64,000 bases of DNA from Phlebiopsis flavidoalba (Eukaryota > Basidiomycota > Agaricomycetes > Polyporales > Phanerochaetaceae). Position numbers and translations under genes: made by a program. Location: positions 294,791 to 358,790 of the forward strand of contig JAOCPU010000035.1 in the NCBI GenBank assembly GCA_035772785.1. The letters run 5' to 3'. Positions 12,060 through 24,399 of the stretch are shown in pieces (the first letter of the stretch is position 1; each line of letters starts with the position of its first letter). A model generated the notes under the pieces. It worked only from the letters and a program-made list of their open reading frames with translations. It was not told where the DNA came from and ran no database searches.

Positions 12060-13540
12060 ACATGGCGGTCGAGATGAGGGGTATTTATGGAGTCTTCCAA
12101 GAGTGGACTTGGTTCTTCGAGTGCGCGCACCCGGGGCAGCGCCAACATGACCGGCAAAGTTGCACCACAAGGGGGGGCGCGGCCCGCCGGGAGCAGTTCC
12201 TGAGAAGGATGACCCATACGAAGTGGACATTCTTGCACCACACGACCTCGCGCCGACCTTGACGACAGCGAACAGAAGTCATCAATTTCATTCTGCAGAG
12301 CATATGAGATGATGACCGTACATATTTCTATGCGATCGGACGACTGGGGGACGCACTGCGGAGGATCATCGCGGCAGATCAACGGACTTTGACAGCTTTC
12401 CGTCGTTCGGAGCCATAGGGTTGTAGTATTACTGTGTCTATGACGAGTCAGGCGTTCAAAACGTGACCACATGCTGAGCTTAGGCGGCGGTGCTCACTTT
12501 CGTCTAATGCCGACATCCACTTCGAAGAGAAAACTGGTATGTTAGACTATGTTATGCTCGGGATGCCTGACCTGGCGTCGTCGAGGTGATGAGACCAGTG
12601 CTGTTCCTATAGAGGGTCGCAGAAGAGAGGGGCTCATGTTGCTCATCGTCGGAATATAGGCCTCCCGGCGATAGATAGATGCAAGAGTGTTATAGTCTAG
12701 AGTGGGTCGTTGGCCATCGTCGCGAGGCTAGAATATTTGTCCTAGTGAGAAGTGATAGATTGGGAGAGGTTTTTGATGAAACGTCGTAGAGATCTCAGAG
12801 TGCTCCTATGCGCCGTTGGACAGATCCAGGAGGGATTGCGCAAGAAACCGTCATCTACCCTTCTTGAGATTTTTGACTGCGCCTCGTGTCCAGGTATCGT
12901 CGAACGCAGAACGGCTCCAGTCCACAAAGAATGAACGTGATCATCCGCGACCGCCTGAGCTATGGCGAGACGTGATCCACTGTCCCGAGTGTAAAGGACG
13001 AAAGCTTCACATGGCTCTACGTCAGCGCAGCCGACACACAGCAGCGCTGTACACGTACCTGGACGGGTGTTCAAATTTAACAAATCTGAAGGTCTGCAAG
13101 CGATGCCAACATGTCTCCAAACGATATTCCAAGGCCAGGACGAAGCACAGCGTGAACTCCGTGGAAAATCCAGACAATACAAACAATTTCTTCTTTTTCC
13201 TGGTACTCACGCGGTCCAACCTTCTGACAGCTTCCATGAGACGTCCAACGTCTACGCCATGGATAATGTGACGACCTTCGCTGACAGTCGCGGCGTCGTG
13301 GGACCGTGATTCCTCAGCAGGTTATGTACCGAGTATTCCTTGGGATAAAGCCGGGTAGCAAACATGGACGGCAAGCTCTGATCCAGCGTCAGCATTTGCA
13401 CATACTACAGACGAAGAGCATACCGCCAAAAACCGCACGATATTTCTTTCCTCCAGGTAGCCAGTCCTGCCGGTTACTGCACCACCGCCAAATAGTTCAC
13501 GAGCGCTACAGCGTCGTCCCGCCGAAGGTCCACCACCTCA
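12060..13540. other. Unassigned stretch between pectin methylesterase and DUF6535 gene
   Basis: The minus strand carries several moderately long frames (for example 13,182-12,742, and a short segment near 13,280-13,210 reading GRHIIHGVDVGRLMEAVRRL before a possible GTGAGT donor). They may be exons of a gene I do not recognise. No start, motif or consistent frame could be established. Confidence 0.3.
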
Positions 13541-13554
13541 TCCAAACACTTCCA

Positions 13555-16107
13555 TCACATGACCAACTGCATCTGGAGCATCGAGCAGGCCTTCAGCTCG
13601 GGATGATGGAGAGCTCGAGAAGACTCTCCGCCGATCCGCTGGCGCACTGAGAGTACCGTCCTCCGCAGAAACACCACGACCCGACAACCCGACCCCCGCC
13701 GCGCCCTCCAGACGAAAACTACATCGCGGCTCATCACACGCCCCCGCCCGCAAACCATGCGACACATGAAGGAGCTCGGGGACGTTGTACGCACGTGGGC
13801 CGGTGACGAGCCCCGCGCTGCGTGTGCGCGCGCAAGAGCATGCAGGAGACGGAGGTACGTGCGGTGCCGCGCGGGGGAGAGCGCGGGTGCGTGGTGTGCG
13901 CGCATGCCCCAGAGGCGCGCGGGCCACGGCAGCTCGAAGAAGCATCCACAGTGCGCGATGTGCGCGTGCAGCGCGAGGGTCACGAGCTCGGCCATCTTTG
14001 GCGAGCACGGCGTTCGTCAGGTCGAGTTCGTCGGGTCCGTCGAGCAGCCGGTTCAGGTAGAGAAGCCATTCGTTGCAGAGAAGGACGAAGATGTGGATGT
14101 CTTCGGGGTTGTAGTCTTGCATGTCGCGGGAGTAGTAGTTGCAGATAAAGAGCGAAAGGGAGCGGGCGGTCATCTCTCCGGACTCTGTCACTACAAAGGT
14201 TGAGTGAGTAAAGGCTCGATTGAACCTGCGAATGAAGAGCTTACGCGACACAATGCCACCACTACATTCTATCGTCCCCAGTCGACAAGCGATAATGAAC
14301 GCGGATGACCTCAAGCCGGAACATAGACTGTCCAATGCATCCTTCAACTCCGCGTCACAGACCAAGGTCCGAATGCCCTTTACATGATGCGGTGTGATCA
14401 CAAGCGAGCGATTCGTGCAGATGCTGCCCAGTACACAGAGCAGCCCGAGAATCATCTTTCCAAGCGCAAACGACGCGCGGCCTTCCCTCAGGGGCGTCTC
14501 GAAAAGGTCTCGATGGCAGCACAAAAGGTCCGCTGCAACGAGATGCGAGAAACAGCACTACGTGCTCACTGTACAGAGTAGGGCGCAATCCGCAACTGCA
14601 CGCTTCCATACAACGCCCGCTGGCGCGCCCGCAGCACGGTCTTGTGCAACCCGACGCTCTCTACGCGCTCCACCGCCCACAACCCACGCACGAGCTCCTG
14701 CACTCCCGCGACGCCGCCGCCCGTCGGCGCACCTGTGGCCCCTCGGGTCTGCAGCGCGCCGAGCAGCGCCCAGTCAGCCACCGCGCGCACCGCGAGCGCG
14801 ACGCGTGTATCCGTGGTGGCGCCCGGGCCCGGGCCTGCGTGCAGCGATCCGAGGCTCTGCACGGCGTGCGCGTGGCAGCCGCGCGTCCTGCGACGCCTGC
14901 TGCACCCACGCGAAGCGCGCGGAAGAGCAGCGCGCACTCCGCCGCGTCGCGCTGCGCGGCGTGGCCGGACCCCGCGGCAACCACGCCGGCGCGCGCGGAG
15001 GGCGCGAACTCCGCGTAGACGGCGTCTTCGAGCGCGCGGGGGCGAGTCGAGGGCGTGCGGCGCGCCGGGCCAGGGCTCCCCGCCGGTGTCGGCGCTGTGC
15101 CCGCTGCGGTCGCGCTCGCGCCAGGCGCGAAAGCGGGGCGTCCAGCGGATGGTGACGGCGGAGAAGTGCCAGTAGCGGCGGCCGTGGCGCAGGGTGTGTG
15201 GGCGTGTCCGACGACAAAGTCGGTGGAGTACTTGATGGTGCTCGACAGAAAGCTCGCGAGGACGACACAGGCCCAGGCGGTGGGCGACTTGTACGGACAG
15301 CGCCGGAAGAAGACGGGGAGGATGGTGAACGCTGACTGGGGGGGGGGACACCGCTCCTAGGAAACCTACTATTGCTGCAGTGATTACGATGGCGACAACG
15401 GTGTCGAGGGTCCACGAGCAGAATGACGAGCCCTGCAAGGAAGAGAATCATGGCCGTCTCGAGAAGTGCGGGTACAGACGATATGGTTGCGGCGACGTTT
15501 CCAAACGCTTGCCAGGCCTCGAAGGGGATCTGCCGGACGAGCACGTTGTCGCGAGGCGTCCCTAGCGTCGAGTTCCATTGGCATGTATTCGCGTAGCCAC
15601 TGCTTTGCGAGTATGCCGAATAGAGCGGCAGAGAGGCTGAACACAAGACTGAGGAAGAAGAGGACGTTGATCCATCGAGCAGCCGTAGATGGAGCGAACG
15701 ACGTTGAGATGGCAGGAGTGGATGTCATACTGCCGTTCAAGGTAGCATCTAGCCTGAGAAAATACCCTCTAGAAGCTGATTCGTGGGTGTCGGTACTGTC
15801 TGGTTGTAACATTGTGTATGTTTCGACGACGAAGGCCGTGAGTACCGCGGAGAAAATAGACCAGCCTTAAAGTTCCTGGTTAGCATACGTCTCGGTCAAA
15901 CAACATAACTTACAAAGACGAGCAATGTATCTATGTCGTCTGCATAGTCTTTGACCATACCAGAATCATGTTTTTGAAGGTAATCTTCAATGGCTGCCCA
16001 CCCCGTTAGATGATTTCTTGGGGTGGACGGTGCGACAGGCTGGTAGAGACGATTCAGCAGCGTTCACTTCTCCCAATTGATGCCTTTACCTCATTGATTT
16101 CCCCCAT
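13555..16107 (-). CDS. DUF6535-family multi-pass membrane protein
   Basis: DUF6535 proteins are abundant in Agaricomycetes; their function is unknown. The proposed start is the ATG at 16,107, with introns at 16,089-16,040 and 15,913-15,866 (both GT-AG). The next parts read WAAIEDYLQKHDSGMVKDYA, DDIDTLLVF|AGLFSAVLTAFVVETY, then NVLFFLSLVFSLSAALFGIL with AKQWLREYM, NSTLGTPRDNVLVRQ, ALLETAMILFLAGLVILL and TVVAIVITAAIVGFLGAV. These are the family's paired membrane helices and AKQWLREY signature. A long C-terminal part includes HIFVLLCNEWLLYLNRLLDG and a His/Ala-rich end stopping at 13,555. Frames change several times, including at a 10-G run (15,338-15,347) just after the last helix pair; each change is a small indel. 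The family call is firm, the exact C-terminus less so. Confidence 0.83.
15338..15347. repeat. 10-base poly-G tract inside the DUF6535 gene
   Basis: On the coding strand it is a C run right after the hydrophobic segment ending FLGAV. The family continuation (a segment like ITILPVFFRRCPYKS) is found only after a frame change at this run, so the run length is probably inflated. Confidence 0.8.
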
Positions 16108-16641
16108 TCTTCGAGGGTCGTACGCCTACCCACAACCTACCCAGGTATGGTACAGGATTTGAGAGTGTTCGCAACATTTTGGCAGATGCTCAAGGCGTGG
16201 TCCCAAGCGCTTTGATACCCGTGGGGAGTGACATGTCACGGGACTATAACGCGAACCGTCACAGCGTCCACCCCTAATGAAGCCGCCCTTGTTCCCGCGT
16301 CGGGCGGCTTCCCATCTTGGCACTTGCCACCGCCTTCCATCCTTTGCTCGACGCTACTCTCTTCGACACTGTCGCGCTCTGCGAGCTCATTGCGCGGTAC
16401 ATTAATCACATCTTAAATCCTCCCGGCCAAAGCTAGCAGCTGTGGCGCCCGCATCGGCCCAAGCAGTGGGAACCGAACATCAAGTGCTAATAAGCTTTGT
16501 GCGTCCTCTTTGTCTTCACTTCTCATGCCTCGTATTTAACCTTCCCCTAGCCTCCTCTGTGCTCCTTTCTTCCCAGAAGCACCTTTCTCTCCCCCTATCC
16601 CCAAGCTCTTTGAATCTACGAACAGAGCAAGTCAGCCGCAC

Positions 16642-17589
16642 ATGGATTCTACACACCAACCTCCTCGCCGCCGCCGTCACACCGATCCCGCCGTGCCGAG
16701 GCCCCCGGCCCTAAACTCACGCTTCAAGCGACGAACCTCACTCGAAATCGCCCTCGACATCCTGCTGTCCAACTCGCAGCCGATTACGATTCGCAACGCG
16801 CTCGCAGCGTACATCCAGGCCGCAGACTTTACGGCCCGACGCCGCGTCCGAGGACGCGGTCACCGTCGAAGACGCCATCATCGCGTTCGAACACGCCCTC
16901 GACAAGCATCCACTACCCCTGTATGCTTCGCTGCTCTCGCCGTACGCGCATCCTTCACTCGCGCCGAAGCCGCGCAAGAACAAGAAGGTCCGCGCAAAGA
17001 AACCCGCTGCGTACGCTCCTGCTGCGTACGCCGCCGGCTCTGCGCAGACAGAACCTGTATCCTATCGTCGGCCATATATCGACGAAATCAATAAACTACG
17101 GCATGAATATTACACCGAGAAGGTCGAGAACGCGATGAAGATGGGCTCCTACCCCTGCACTTGCGGCAAATGGGCGGCGACCCCAACCTCGACCTCGGCG
17201 GGTACCTCTACGATGCCTTCCAGCGGCGATACCGGTGGAAGGTATGGACAATGCTACGGCTACGAGGTGGCCATCGAGTACGGTATAGACCCGCAGTTCG
17301 ACATCCAGGCGGCCATGGAGAGCGGGATGCTGGGAACGTGCGGGGTCGAGGGATGTTCTTGCCAGTACTACTCCGCGCAACAGGACGCATATACCCAACG
17401 TGAGTACACTCTTTTCCAAAATAAAACCCCTACCGACCCTCCCCGCTGCGCAGCCCTACTAAAGAAGCCCAAAACGCGGCAAGACAAAGACCAAGAAACG
17501 ACCCCGAGCGGCTCCCAATGAGCCCGCCGGCCCGCCGCCTGCACCTGACCCCTTCGGCCCCTCGACCAGCGCCGGCCGTGACGCTCTGA
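16642..17589 (+). CDS. Conserved basidiomycete hypothetical protein, Cys-rich C-terminal part
   Basis: Function unknown, although the sequence looks like a conserved fungal family. The ATG at 16,642 leads into a basic N-terminus, then TSLEIALDILLSNSQPITIR and NALAAYIQAADFTA. A one-base excess of C near 16,842 shifts the frame; after it come an acidic segment, a Lys/Pro-rich linker (KPRKNKKVRAKKP), PYIDEINKLRHEYYTEKVEN and AMKMGSYPCTCGK. In a neighbouring frame GGDPNLDLGGYLYDAFQRRY is followed, back in the first frame, by QCYGYEVAIEYGIDPQFDIQ and MLGTCGVEGCSC. The two switches fit single-base indels. A GTGAGT...GCAG intron is likely at about 17,400-17,455. The end is either 17,521 or, with one more shift, 17,589. 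The Cys residues suggest a metal or structural site. It lies head to head with the DUF6535 gene, about 530 bp apart. Confidence 0.65.
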
Positions 17590-18072
17590 GCCCCCCGCCC
17601 GCACACACGCCTTGACGACCTGCAATTACCCCTCCACATCCCATGTCATTCCCACGCCATACCCGCACATATATATATAGATCGCATGTATCATAGTCGA
17701 CCGCCTCGTCCCCGTTTCTTTTCTCTCCGACCTCGATTTGTACATGTATGCCGACCTCCCCTACGTCCATCTTTGTGTGGCTCGATCTTTGACGTATTTT
17801 CCTTGGGCTTTTTGTTGCGTGTGTGTATGTATTACCCCATGGTGTTTCGATCTTCGTATTCATTGTTACGTGATCTCTACAAGGTCCTGTAGTCTCCTTT
17901 CACAACTACTTCCACGGGTAACTGCGAAGCAAGCGTGCATATTCCAGCAGACTTCAGTCGGCCACCGCTCGATGCAAATCCTTGTTTACCGCGCAGAACA
18001 GTCTTGTCGAGCTTTGCTCGAAGATGCATGGCCATGAGATAGAATATTTTTCGTTCTCGCTGGCTTTGGTTA

Positions 18073-18183
18073 AAGGAAATAAATATTTATTGGAATTTAA
18101 CAGTCGCTGGGCGTTAAACATTTTAAATAAGGAAATAAATATTACTTGGAATTTAACAGTCGCTGGGCGTTAACATTTTAAAT
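18073..18183 (+). repeat. 55/56-bp tandem repeat, two copies
   Basis: AAGGAAATAAATATT...GGAATTTAACAGTCGCTGG... occurs at 18,073-18,128 and again at 18,129-18,183, with three small differences. It lies in the intergenic DNA before the first F-box-like gene. Confidence 0.93.
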
Positions 18184-18549
18184 CAGTCTGTGCAAGGATT
18201 TTTTTTTCGCGGACCTTCACGACCACCTTCGCGGTAATCAGTGCTTTGCCGTTATAGTTGCATGCTCAATTCAGATCTTTAAAGTGTATTGTCCCACAGG
18301 AGAGGATGGACCTTCCACATTCCACCACAGACGAACAGCTCAATTCGCCCAGGGTGTGTGCGTCGTCTGACGCCGCAGGCGTGCCCTGGGGGGACCTCGA
18401 CGTGCGAGATCGTCAGCCCCACAAAGTCCCACACCCAAACCACCGGTGGGCAGAAGATTTGTGCGTATGAACTAAATAGAAATCTGCTCCAAAGCCTGGG
18501 CACACCAAATAATAACGCCATATTTTAGGGAGATGCTAGACCTACGCAA

Positions 18550-20220
18550 ATGAAGTTACCATGGGATGTTCTCATCGAGATCATGCTGTGTATCAATACT
18601 AGTATTTATCGTAAGGCCAAACGACGCCTCTGTGATGACGATGATGGATGCACACTTGCCGTACACTCTACACTGCAGGAGCCCCAGACCTAGTCAGAGG
18701 AGGCGTCTAGTTCCTTGACAACATACATCGTTTCCTTAGCTTCTGCTCCTTCATGATCAGCAACGGCACAGTACCTCTCAACGCCTCGACAAATTGCGAA
18801 TCGACGCATATTACGACTGGCAGTCCCTGGATGAAGCTTCACGCAAGAGGATATTCAGGAAGATATCAAGAATGTTTAACCGGCTGTACCCACCTTCGCG
18901 TGTTGGGATTTCATGGCAACACTCCCGAGTTCTGTCTCGACGAGAGGATTGCCCGCTCCATCGCTTCTCTTCCATCCTTGCGCAAGATTTCCCTTCACCA
19001 GATCGATGAAAACGCTGCCTTTCTGATGCGGCAACACTTCCAGTAAGCTCCTCTCCAGATAATCGACGCAAGTTTCGATCCTGATTGGGCGGATTCGACG
19101 GAGGACCTCGAGGGCCCAGATCCTGTGTCAATGTTCAAGCAATTCAGTCACTCACTTCGGACGCTTTCAGCGTCATGGGCCCGATTCAACGCTACGCACA
19201 TCCCTTTTTTACACACGTTGTCACGCTTCGGATCGACCTTTACCAACTGGCGCGACGGCATGCTTCACCGCACATTTCCCAATCTACGCCATTTAGAAGT
19301 ATTACCCATGTGATCACACAGAACTGGAGCATGTCGAGGGCATGTGCGCGGGCGGACAATCTTCGAGAGGCGAGGAGAGTCGGGGACTTGGCAGTCTTTT
19401 GGATTACTTGTCCGCACAGAACTCGGCATAGCGTACGGTCTTGCGCTCCAGAGCAAGAATCGAGCACTTTATGTCTAAAACATTTACGACGTGGACAGCA
19501 CGAATACGTGCACTGTCTTCAGACTGTCTTGGCCGAATACGCAGTGCCCACAGCGCTCAGTCTGAATCGATTGACGCTGCCCAGGATTCGATCCCTCTAC
19601 TGCATCCTGCAGGTGCGAGGAGTGGCCTGTCACAGGCGCAAAATAGTCTCGTCTCGAGCTCCGCCTGTGTATGGTACATATTCGGTGTGGACGACTATGT
19701 TGATCCCACCGTCTTTCACGCCATCCGCCAATGCTCGTGAGTGGACCCCCTTTACGTCTGGGCTCTTTTTCTGACGATGCTTAAAGAACACATTATTTGC
19801 GGCGCTATCGCTGTGTCTCAATGTCAAATCCAGGTCCTTGACATCTCTCTAGATTGGCAATATAATATTCGGTCTCCTGTCCACCATTTGTTCGCAACCC
19901 ACACGCACGCGGGAGACGAAGACCAGTTTTGCATGGTACCACACGTACCCCGCCGACCGGTGTGGCCACTCAACTTGAGCACCGACTTCGATCCCCTGAT
20001 AGACGTGGCTACCCAATCCATCTCGACGCTGAGATACTTCAGCCTAAGGCTGCCAAACGCGCGGCCTTCTGCTCAACGCCACTGGGAGATTCTGGTCGAT
20101 TCGCACGGCAAGAGGGTGCCCATGGCACGCACAGGAGACGAAGAGAAGGGGTTATTCAATGACTCCAGGATATTCCGCGGTCCGTCTTCGCCACACCTTG
20201 AACATGACGAACATTGGTGA
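18550..20220 (+). CDS. F-box-like / leucine-rich protein, tandem copy 1
   Basis: F-box proteins recruit substrates to SCF ubiquitin ligases, and Agaricomycetes carry hundreds. The ATG at 18,550 gives MKLPWDVLIEIMLCI, the usual degenerate F-box opening. Further exons follow: RIDAYYDWQSLDEASRKRIF, CLDERIARSIASLPSLRKIS, IDENAAFLMRQHF, SMFKQFSHSLRTLSASWARF and FPNLRHLEVLPM. These have the spaced leucines of irregular LRRs. Later frames to about 20,220 contain VDDYVDPTVFHAIRQCS and FDPLIDVATQSISTLRYFSL. Frame changes occur every 100-300 bases, some from introns and others probably indels. Copy 2 follows 390 bp downstream in the same orientation with the same block order. Confidence 0.6.
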
Positions 20221-20609
20221 GAAGCATACGATATTTGTGATCGCAAAAATAAGATAACTCCAATATTAATCAAAAGTAAATGTAATCAAATAGCCGTAAT
20301 CGAAATATAGCCGAAGTTGAAACGTTTGAACCTCTCCCTCTCTGTCCACGTCGACGGCACGGGTAAGTCGTATGCTACAGCTGAACTGTTGATCTCAATT
20401 GAATGCAAGACTCATAGCTAGGAAGATGAATCTGCAAAACAGCCGTAACGGACGAACAACAACTGGGCACGCCAGCGGTCCGAGTCGTCAACAAGCGGCT
20501 TAAATCAGACTGGAACTGGCGTCACTGGTGAGTACCAATCCGAATATCCATACTCGAACTCACTCGTATATTAACGCGACATCTAGGACCATACAGTCAA
20601 CCTGCGCAG

Positions 20610-22227
20610 ATGAAACTCACATCACATGGGACGTACTCGTCGAAGTCTTGCTACGTGTCAAGGGACGGCCTCAACGTTCCCGGATGATGCGCTCGTGCCG
20701 CCCAATACTCTCTACGACGACCGTCTGGAGTCCCGGAAGAATTGGTCAAGGGAGACGTGTATATTCGGAATCCTTCATCATTCCTGGGATTTTTGCTCCT
20801 TCATTGATGATACGGCACTGGGCCCGCGTGCTTTTCCAACCGTCCTCAGCAAGTTGCGGCTCGGGCTGGGACGCTGCAAAAAAAAAGGCTGGCAAATAAG
20901 CGATGAAGATCGTGGCTCGCAAGATGTTCAAGCGTATGTTGCCAAAATGTTTAATGGTTGCACGCACCTTCAGGAGAGCTAGAGCTTGACATCACCACTC
21001 GCCCCCGATTTTTGCCTTAACAAGATTGGTCAGGGCCGGGTCGCGCGTTCGATCGCGTCTCTAACCGCCGTCTTACACAAGCTCATCTTGCGGAACATGG
21101 ACGAAAACACTGTGGCGCTAATGCAGCAACCCTTCAAAGCACCCGTCCACGCAATATGCGCAGACTTCGACAGCTAACTGGGCCGATGATGGCGAGGAAT
21201 CCGTTGCCGCTGTTTCAACACTTCAAGGACTCACTTCAAACATTGAACATCCATTTCTCAGGTTCATTTCCGCACCGAAAACATCCACTTTATTCATGTC
21301 ACTACCCTCAATATTACCTTCCACTTTTTGACGGCGCGGTCGGGCTTCTCTATAGTGCATTTCCTAACTTGTGCGCTCTAAGTCGTAATTGAGGCCGACG
21401 AGCCAGACTTGGATAGCGTCGAGTGGTGGCGACGGAACAGCCTCCAAAGCCAGCTCGCTGCAGGTATATGGCCGACCTTGGAATATCTTGACGCCGATTG
21501 TTGCTGTGGCATATGGCTACGGGTTCCAGTGCGAAAGATAAAACACCTCGACCTATGTCTACTCTGATCTCCGAGAGGAGAATGCACACTGCATACAGGC
21601 TGTTCTATCTGATTCCCAACCCGTGGCCGCTGCATATACAACTCTTACTGTCAGACTATGACCCAGTTTCTCCTCGGGGATTGTTTGTCCCCCTGCACGA
21701 AAACAGTCTCAGCGAACTTAGTCTCAGGATAGAATTGGCAGAAACAATCCTATGCTTCTTCCTTGTAAAGCTCAATCACCGCTTTTTCGGCCTTCTGGGT
21801 TTGTCTGATACAGTTCCTCGAAGATATACCCTTTTAGCAGCACTGTCATCATCTCTCTCGTTTGTATCCGCCTCCTAGAAATCTTTTTAGTGCCGAGATT
21901 TTCCAAGTACCTGCCACTGAATCAGACCAAGACAATGGGGGGTCGGACATGCTACCCCCGTCCACGTCGTCGCAGATGGGAGTATTCGCTCAAACGACAA
22001 GAGTTGAAGTACCTGAGCTACGAAGGCTGCGGTCAGCTCATACCGTCCATTGCAAACTATTTGCCTCACGCCTGAACCTCGGAGCCATCATTACTGGGAA
22101 ATTCAGGACGGGCCCAATGACAGAAGGGTTCCCGTTGTACTCTCTGAACTTCAGGGGCGAACAGTATTCAAGCAGAGCATACTTGAGTGTTCCTCCGAGT
22201 ATCATTTGTCGTGATTGCGGTAGATAA
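20610..22227 (+). CDS. F-box-like / leucine-rich protein, tandem copy 2
   Basis: Paralogue of the preceding gene. The ATG at 20,610 (MKLT, then in a shifted frame TWDVLVEVLLRVK) corresponds to MKLPWDVLIEIMLCI in copy 1. Parallel blocks follow: SKLRLGLGR, VAKMFNGCTHLQE, RVARSIASLTAVLHKLILR with MDENTVALMQQPFKAP (copy 1: RIARSIASL..., IDENAAFLMRQHF), and FQHFKDSLQTLNIHFSG with FPNLCAL (copy 1: FKQFSHSLRTLS..., FPNLRHL). The end near 22,227 is uncertain. It has more disrupted frames than copy 1. The F-box assignment rests on the short N-terminal motif plus the basidiomycete family style. Confidence 0.55.
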
Positions 22228-22469
22228 ATTGTACACTTGGGCCCTCGGCTTTGACTGGCAATCGGCAATCGTCCCTTCATGGGACTCAACGCATTCACCA
22301 GCGACATTCTTTGACCCCTCGTGATCATTATTCGCATGGAGATGTGGCCTGGATTCATTACAATAATGTCCTTCATTAGTTGAAGATACAAGCTGCTGAA
22401 AGTCCGAAGAATGCTACATAAATTACCGCCGTGAGTGTGATCGTTAAAAGCATGTCAAGTCAAGTACGC

Positions 22470-24387
22470 TCAATGGTTCCCATGTCCCGCGCCCTTCTTC
22501 GGCGCATACTTTGATTTTCTCCCTCAGCCGCGGCCCAAACTTGTACAACATGAGCGGAATGGGCATCATGAGCAGTGCAAGGAAGCCCAGCAGCGTCGAC
22601 GCCCACAGCGGGGATCGGAGGCGCTCGTACATCTGCGTCGCAAAGAGCGGGAAGCCGGCGCCGAACCAGGAGCGCATGACGGTGTTCGCTGCGAGCGCGC
22701 TGGCGGGGCGACGAAGAGGTACGTGTCGATGATGTAGTTGAACAGGCCGAGGAAGATCCATATGAATGCTGAACCCCAGCGGGAAGCCCGCCATCATCGG
22801 CGCCCAGAAAACTGATCGTAGAGTACGACGTCCACCCGAACCAGAAGAAGGACAACGCGAAGATGGGCGCGGCGCATATCGCCTGCTCCAGTCGCACCTC
22901 GGGCGGCACCGGCGCTGGTGCGTAATTTCTCGAGAGAGGCCGTTCGTACCGTGCGGGTTCCAGTAGAAGATGTACCCTAGTACAGGCGGCCAGGCCACCC
23001 AGTGGGATGGGTAGGACGAGGAGGCCGGATTATGCGCGGCGTTGAAATGGTGCCCGATGGAAAAGGTACGATGGGGTAAGCTTCAAGAGGAAGGTAAGTT
23101 TGACATGCCGTAGATGAAGCTTAGAAGGGTGTCAGGATGATGGTCGAACAGAAAAGTGGGAAAGAACGTACGCCTCATGTATAGGGTCAGCGCGATGAGC
23201 ATCGCTCGCGACAAAGACGATGAAAGGCCCGCGTTACAACGTCCAATGCCCCATTTCGAGCAATCCTTGCGACTCTTTTCCAGAGGGCGTAGTAGCGGTC
23301 GTCACCTGTCTCTTTGCGGATCTGCTTTGTCACGGTGAACGCAAGAATCATGGCCTGTCAAGAGAGCGTGAGACTTTCACAAGATGGAGTAACGACTGGG
23401 GTCAAGACTTACTTAAGGTCTCCGCATGGTGAAGAGAATAAACACGAAACAGCAGCCCGCGAAAATGGTCATAACCCAGTACACCCATCGCCAAGAGCCC
23501 CAGACACGGACATGAAGCCGCTGGACTGCGGTCCGAGCGACGGTCCTGCAAACGGTGCGAGGGTGAAGATGGATAACGCTTTGCCGCGAGTACGTGCGTC
23601 ACCATATGTCTCCCATGAGAGCACTGACGTATGACAGTCAGCATATTCAATATGCTACAGGCAACAGAGACGTACCCGCTCAGTACCAGGGCAGAGGGCG
23701 GAGAAACATTCCACTAAGGAAGCGAAATAAATCAAAAAATAGATGCCGTGTTACGGGAGAGCGCACAGCCAATCGTGAAGCCGGGTATATACGCAAAGAA
23801 CGATACGAGCAGGGGCGGCTTGCGTCCGTAGTTCTCGGACACGGGTCCCCCCCAGACGACGCGGGCCAACACAGTAGCCCCCGACAAAGGCGAAATCGTG
23901 AGCGCAGCAACTTCGTGGCCAAAGCCGAAGAACTTCTCCATGGCTGGGACAATGCCCGACGGTGCAGAGCTCGCGAATGTGCTTTGCAATGAGTGAGCGT
24001 ATGGCTTCGAGGGGTGTAGCTATAGAGACGCACGCGTTGACACCGAGTAAACCGCGAGGAGAGGTGATGTACCACCGCCGCGCTCGGGACCAGTTGAATG
24101 GGTGGGCGAGATCGTCTGGCATGAACTTCACCTCGAACTCATCTTCCTCTACCACATCTTTTCTCCTTGATCTCAGGCTCCGAGACTGTGACCACCGTGC
24201 CGCTTCCACTGGAGAACTTGAGTTTAGCTACCTCGGAACTGATAACCCGAGTGAGCGGAGCACGCACTTGGAAGTCGTCCGAGAGACCGACACTTCGGGG
24301 GATACATGGGTAGGAAGAACCGAAGATGTCTGTAGCATGTTCCTTGATGCTCAGCAGTCCCGAACGAAAATGGAGGTGGGTGTCCAT
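22470..24387 (-). CDS. MFS transporter, DHA1 (drug:H+ / polyamine) type
   Basis: A proton-coupled exporter of the plasma membrane, in the group that includes fungal polyamine and azole transporters. The ATG is at 24,387. An N-terminal cytosolic part (EVAKLKFSSGSGTVVTVSEP) shifts frame at an A-run near 24,160 into VVEEDEFEVKFMPDDLAHPF, the typical 'D-P-x-N-W' entry to helix 1. Then come SAPSGIVPAMEKFFGFG, EVAALTISPLSGATVLARVV and WGGPVSENYGRKPPLLVSF (motif-A-like), SFIYGM and GHHFNA in the middle, YAPAPVPPEVRLEQAI, FFWFGWTSYSTISF, SALAANTVMRSWFGAGFPLF and STLLGFLALLMMPIPLMLYK, ending SKYAPKKGAGHGNH at 22,470. The family order is complete. Several introns and at least four single-base frame changes are present. 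Confidence 0.87.
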
Positions 24388-24399
24388 CTTCGTCCGCCC

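Noticed and set aside
13755..15155. Several long plus-strand ORFs (Arg/Ala/His-rich)
   Set aside because: They are antisense shadows of the DUF6535 gene on the minus strand.
22987..23005. 17 bases (GGCCAGGCCACCCAGTG) shared between the MFS transporter and the right end of the element at 55.8 kb
   Set aside because: Inside the MFS gene it encodes an expected conserved segment, so it is probably a chance match in 64 kb.
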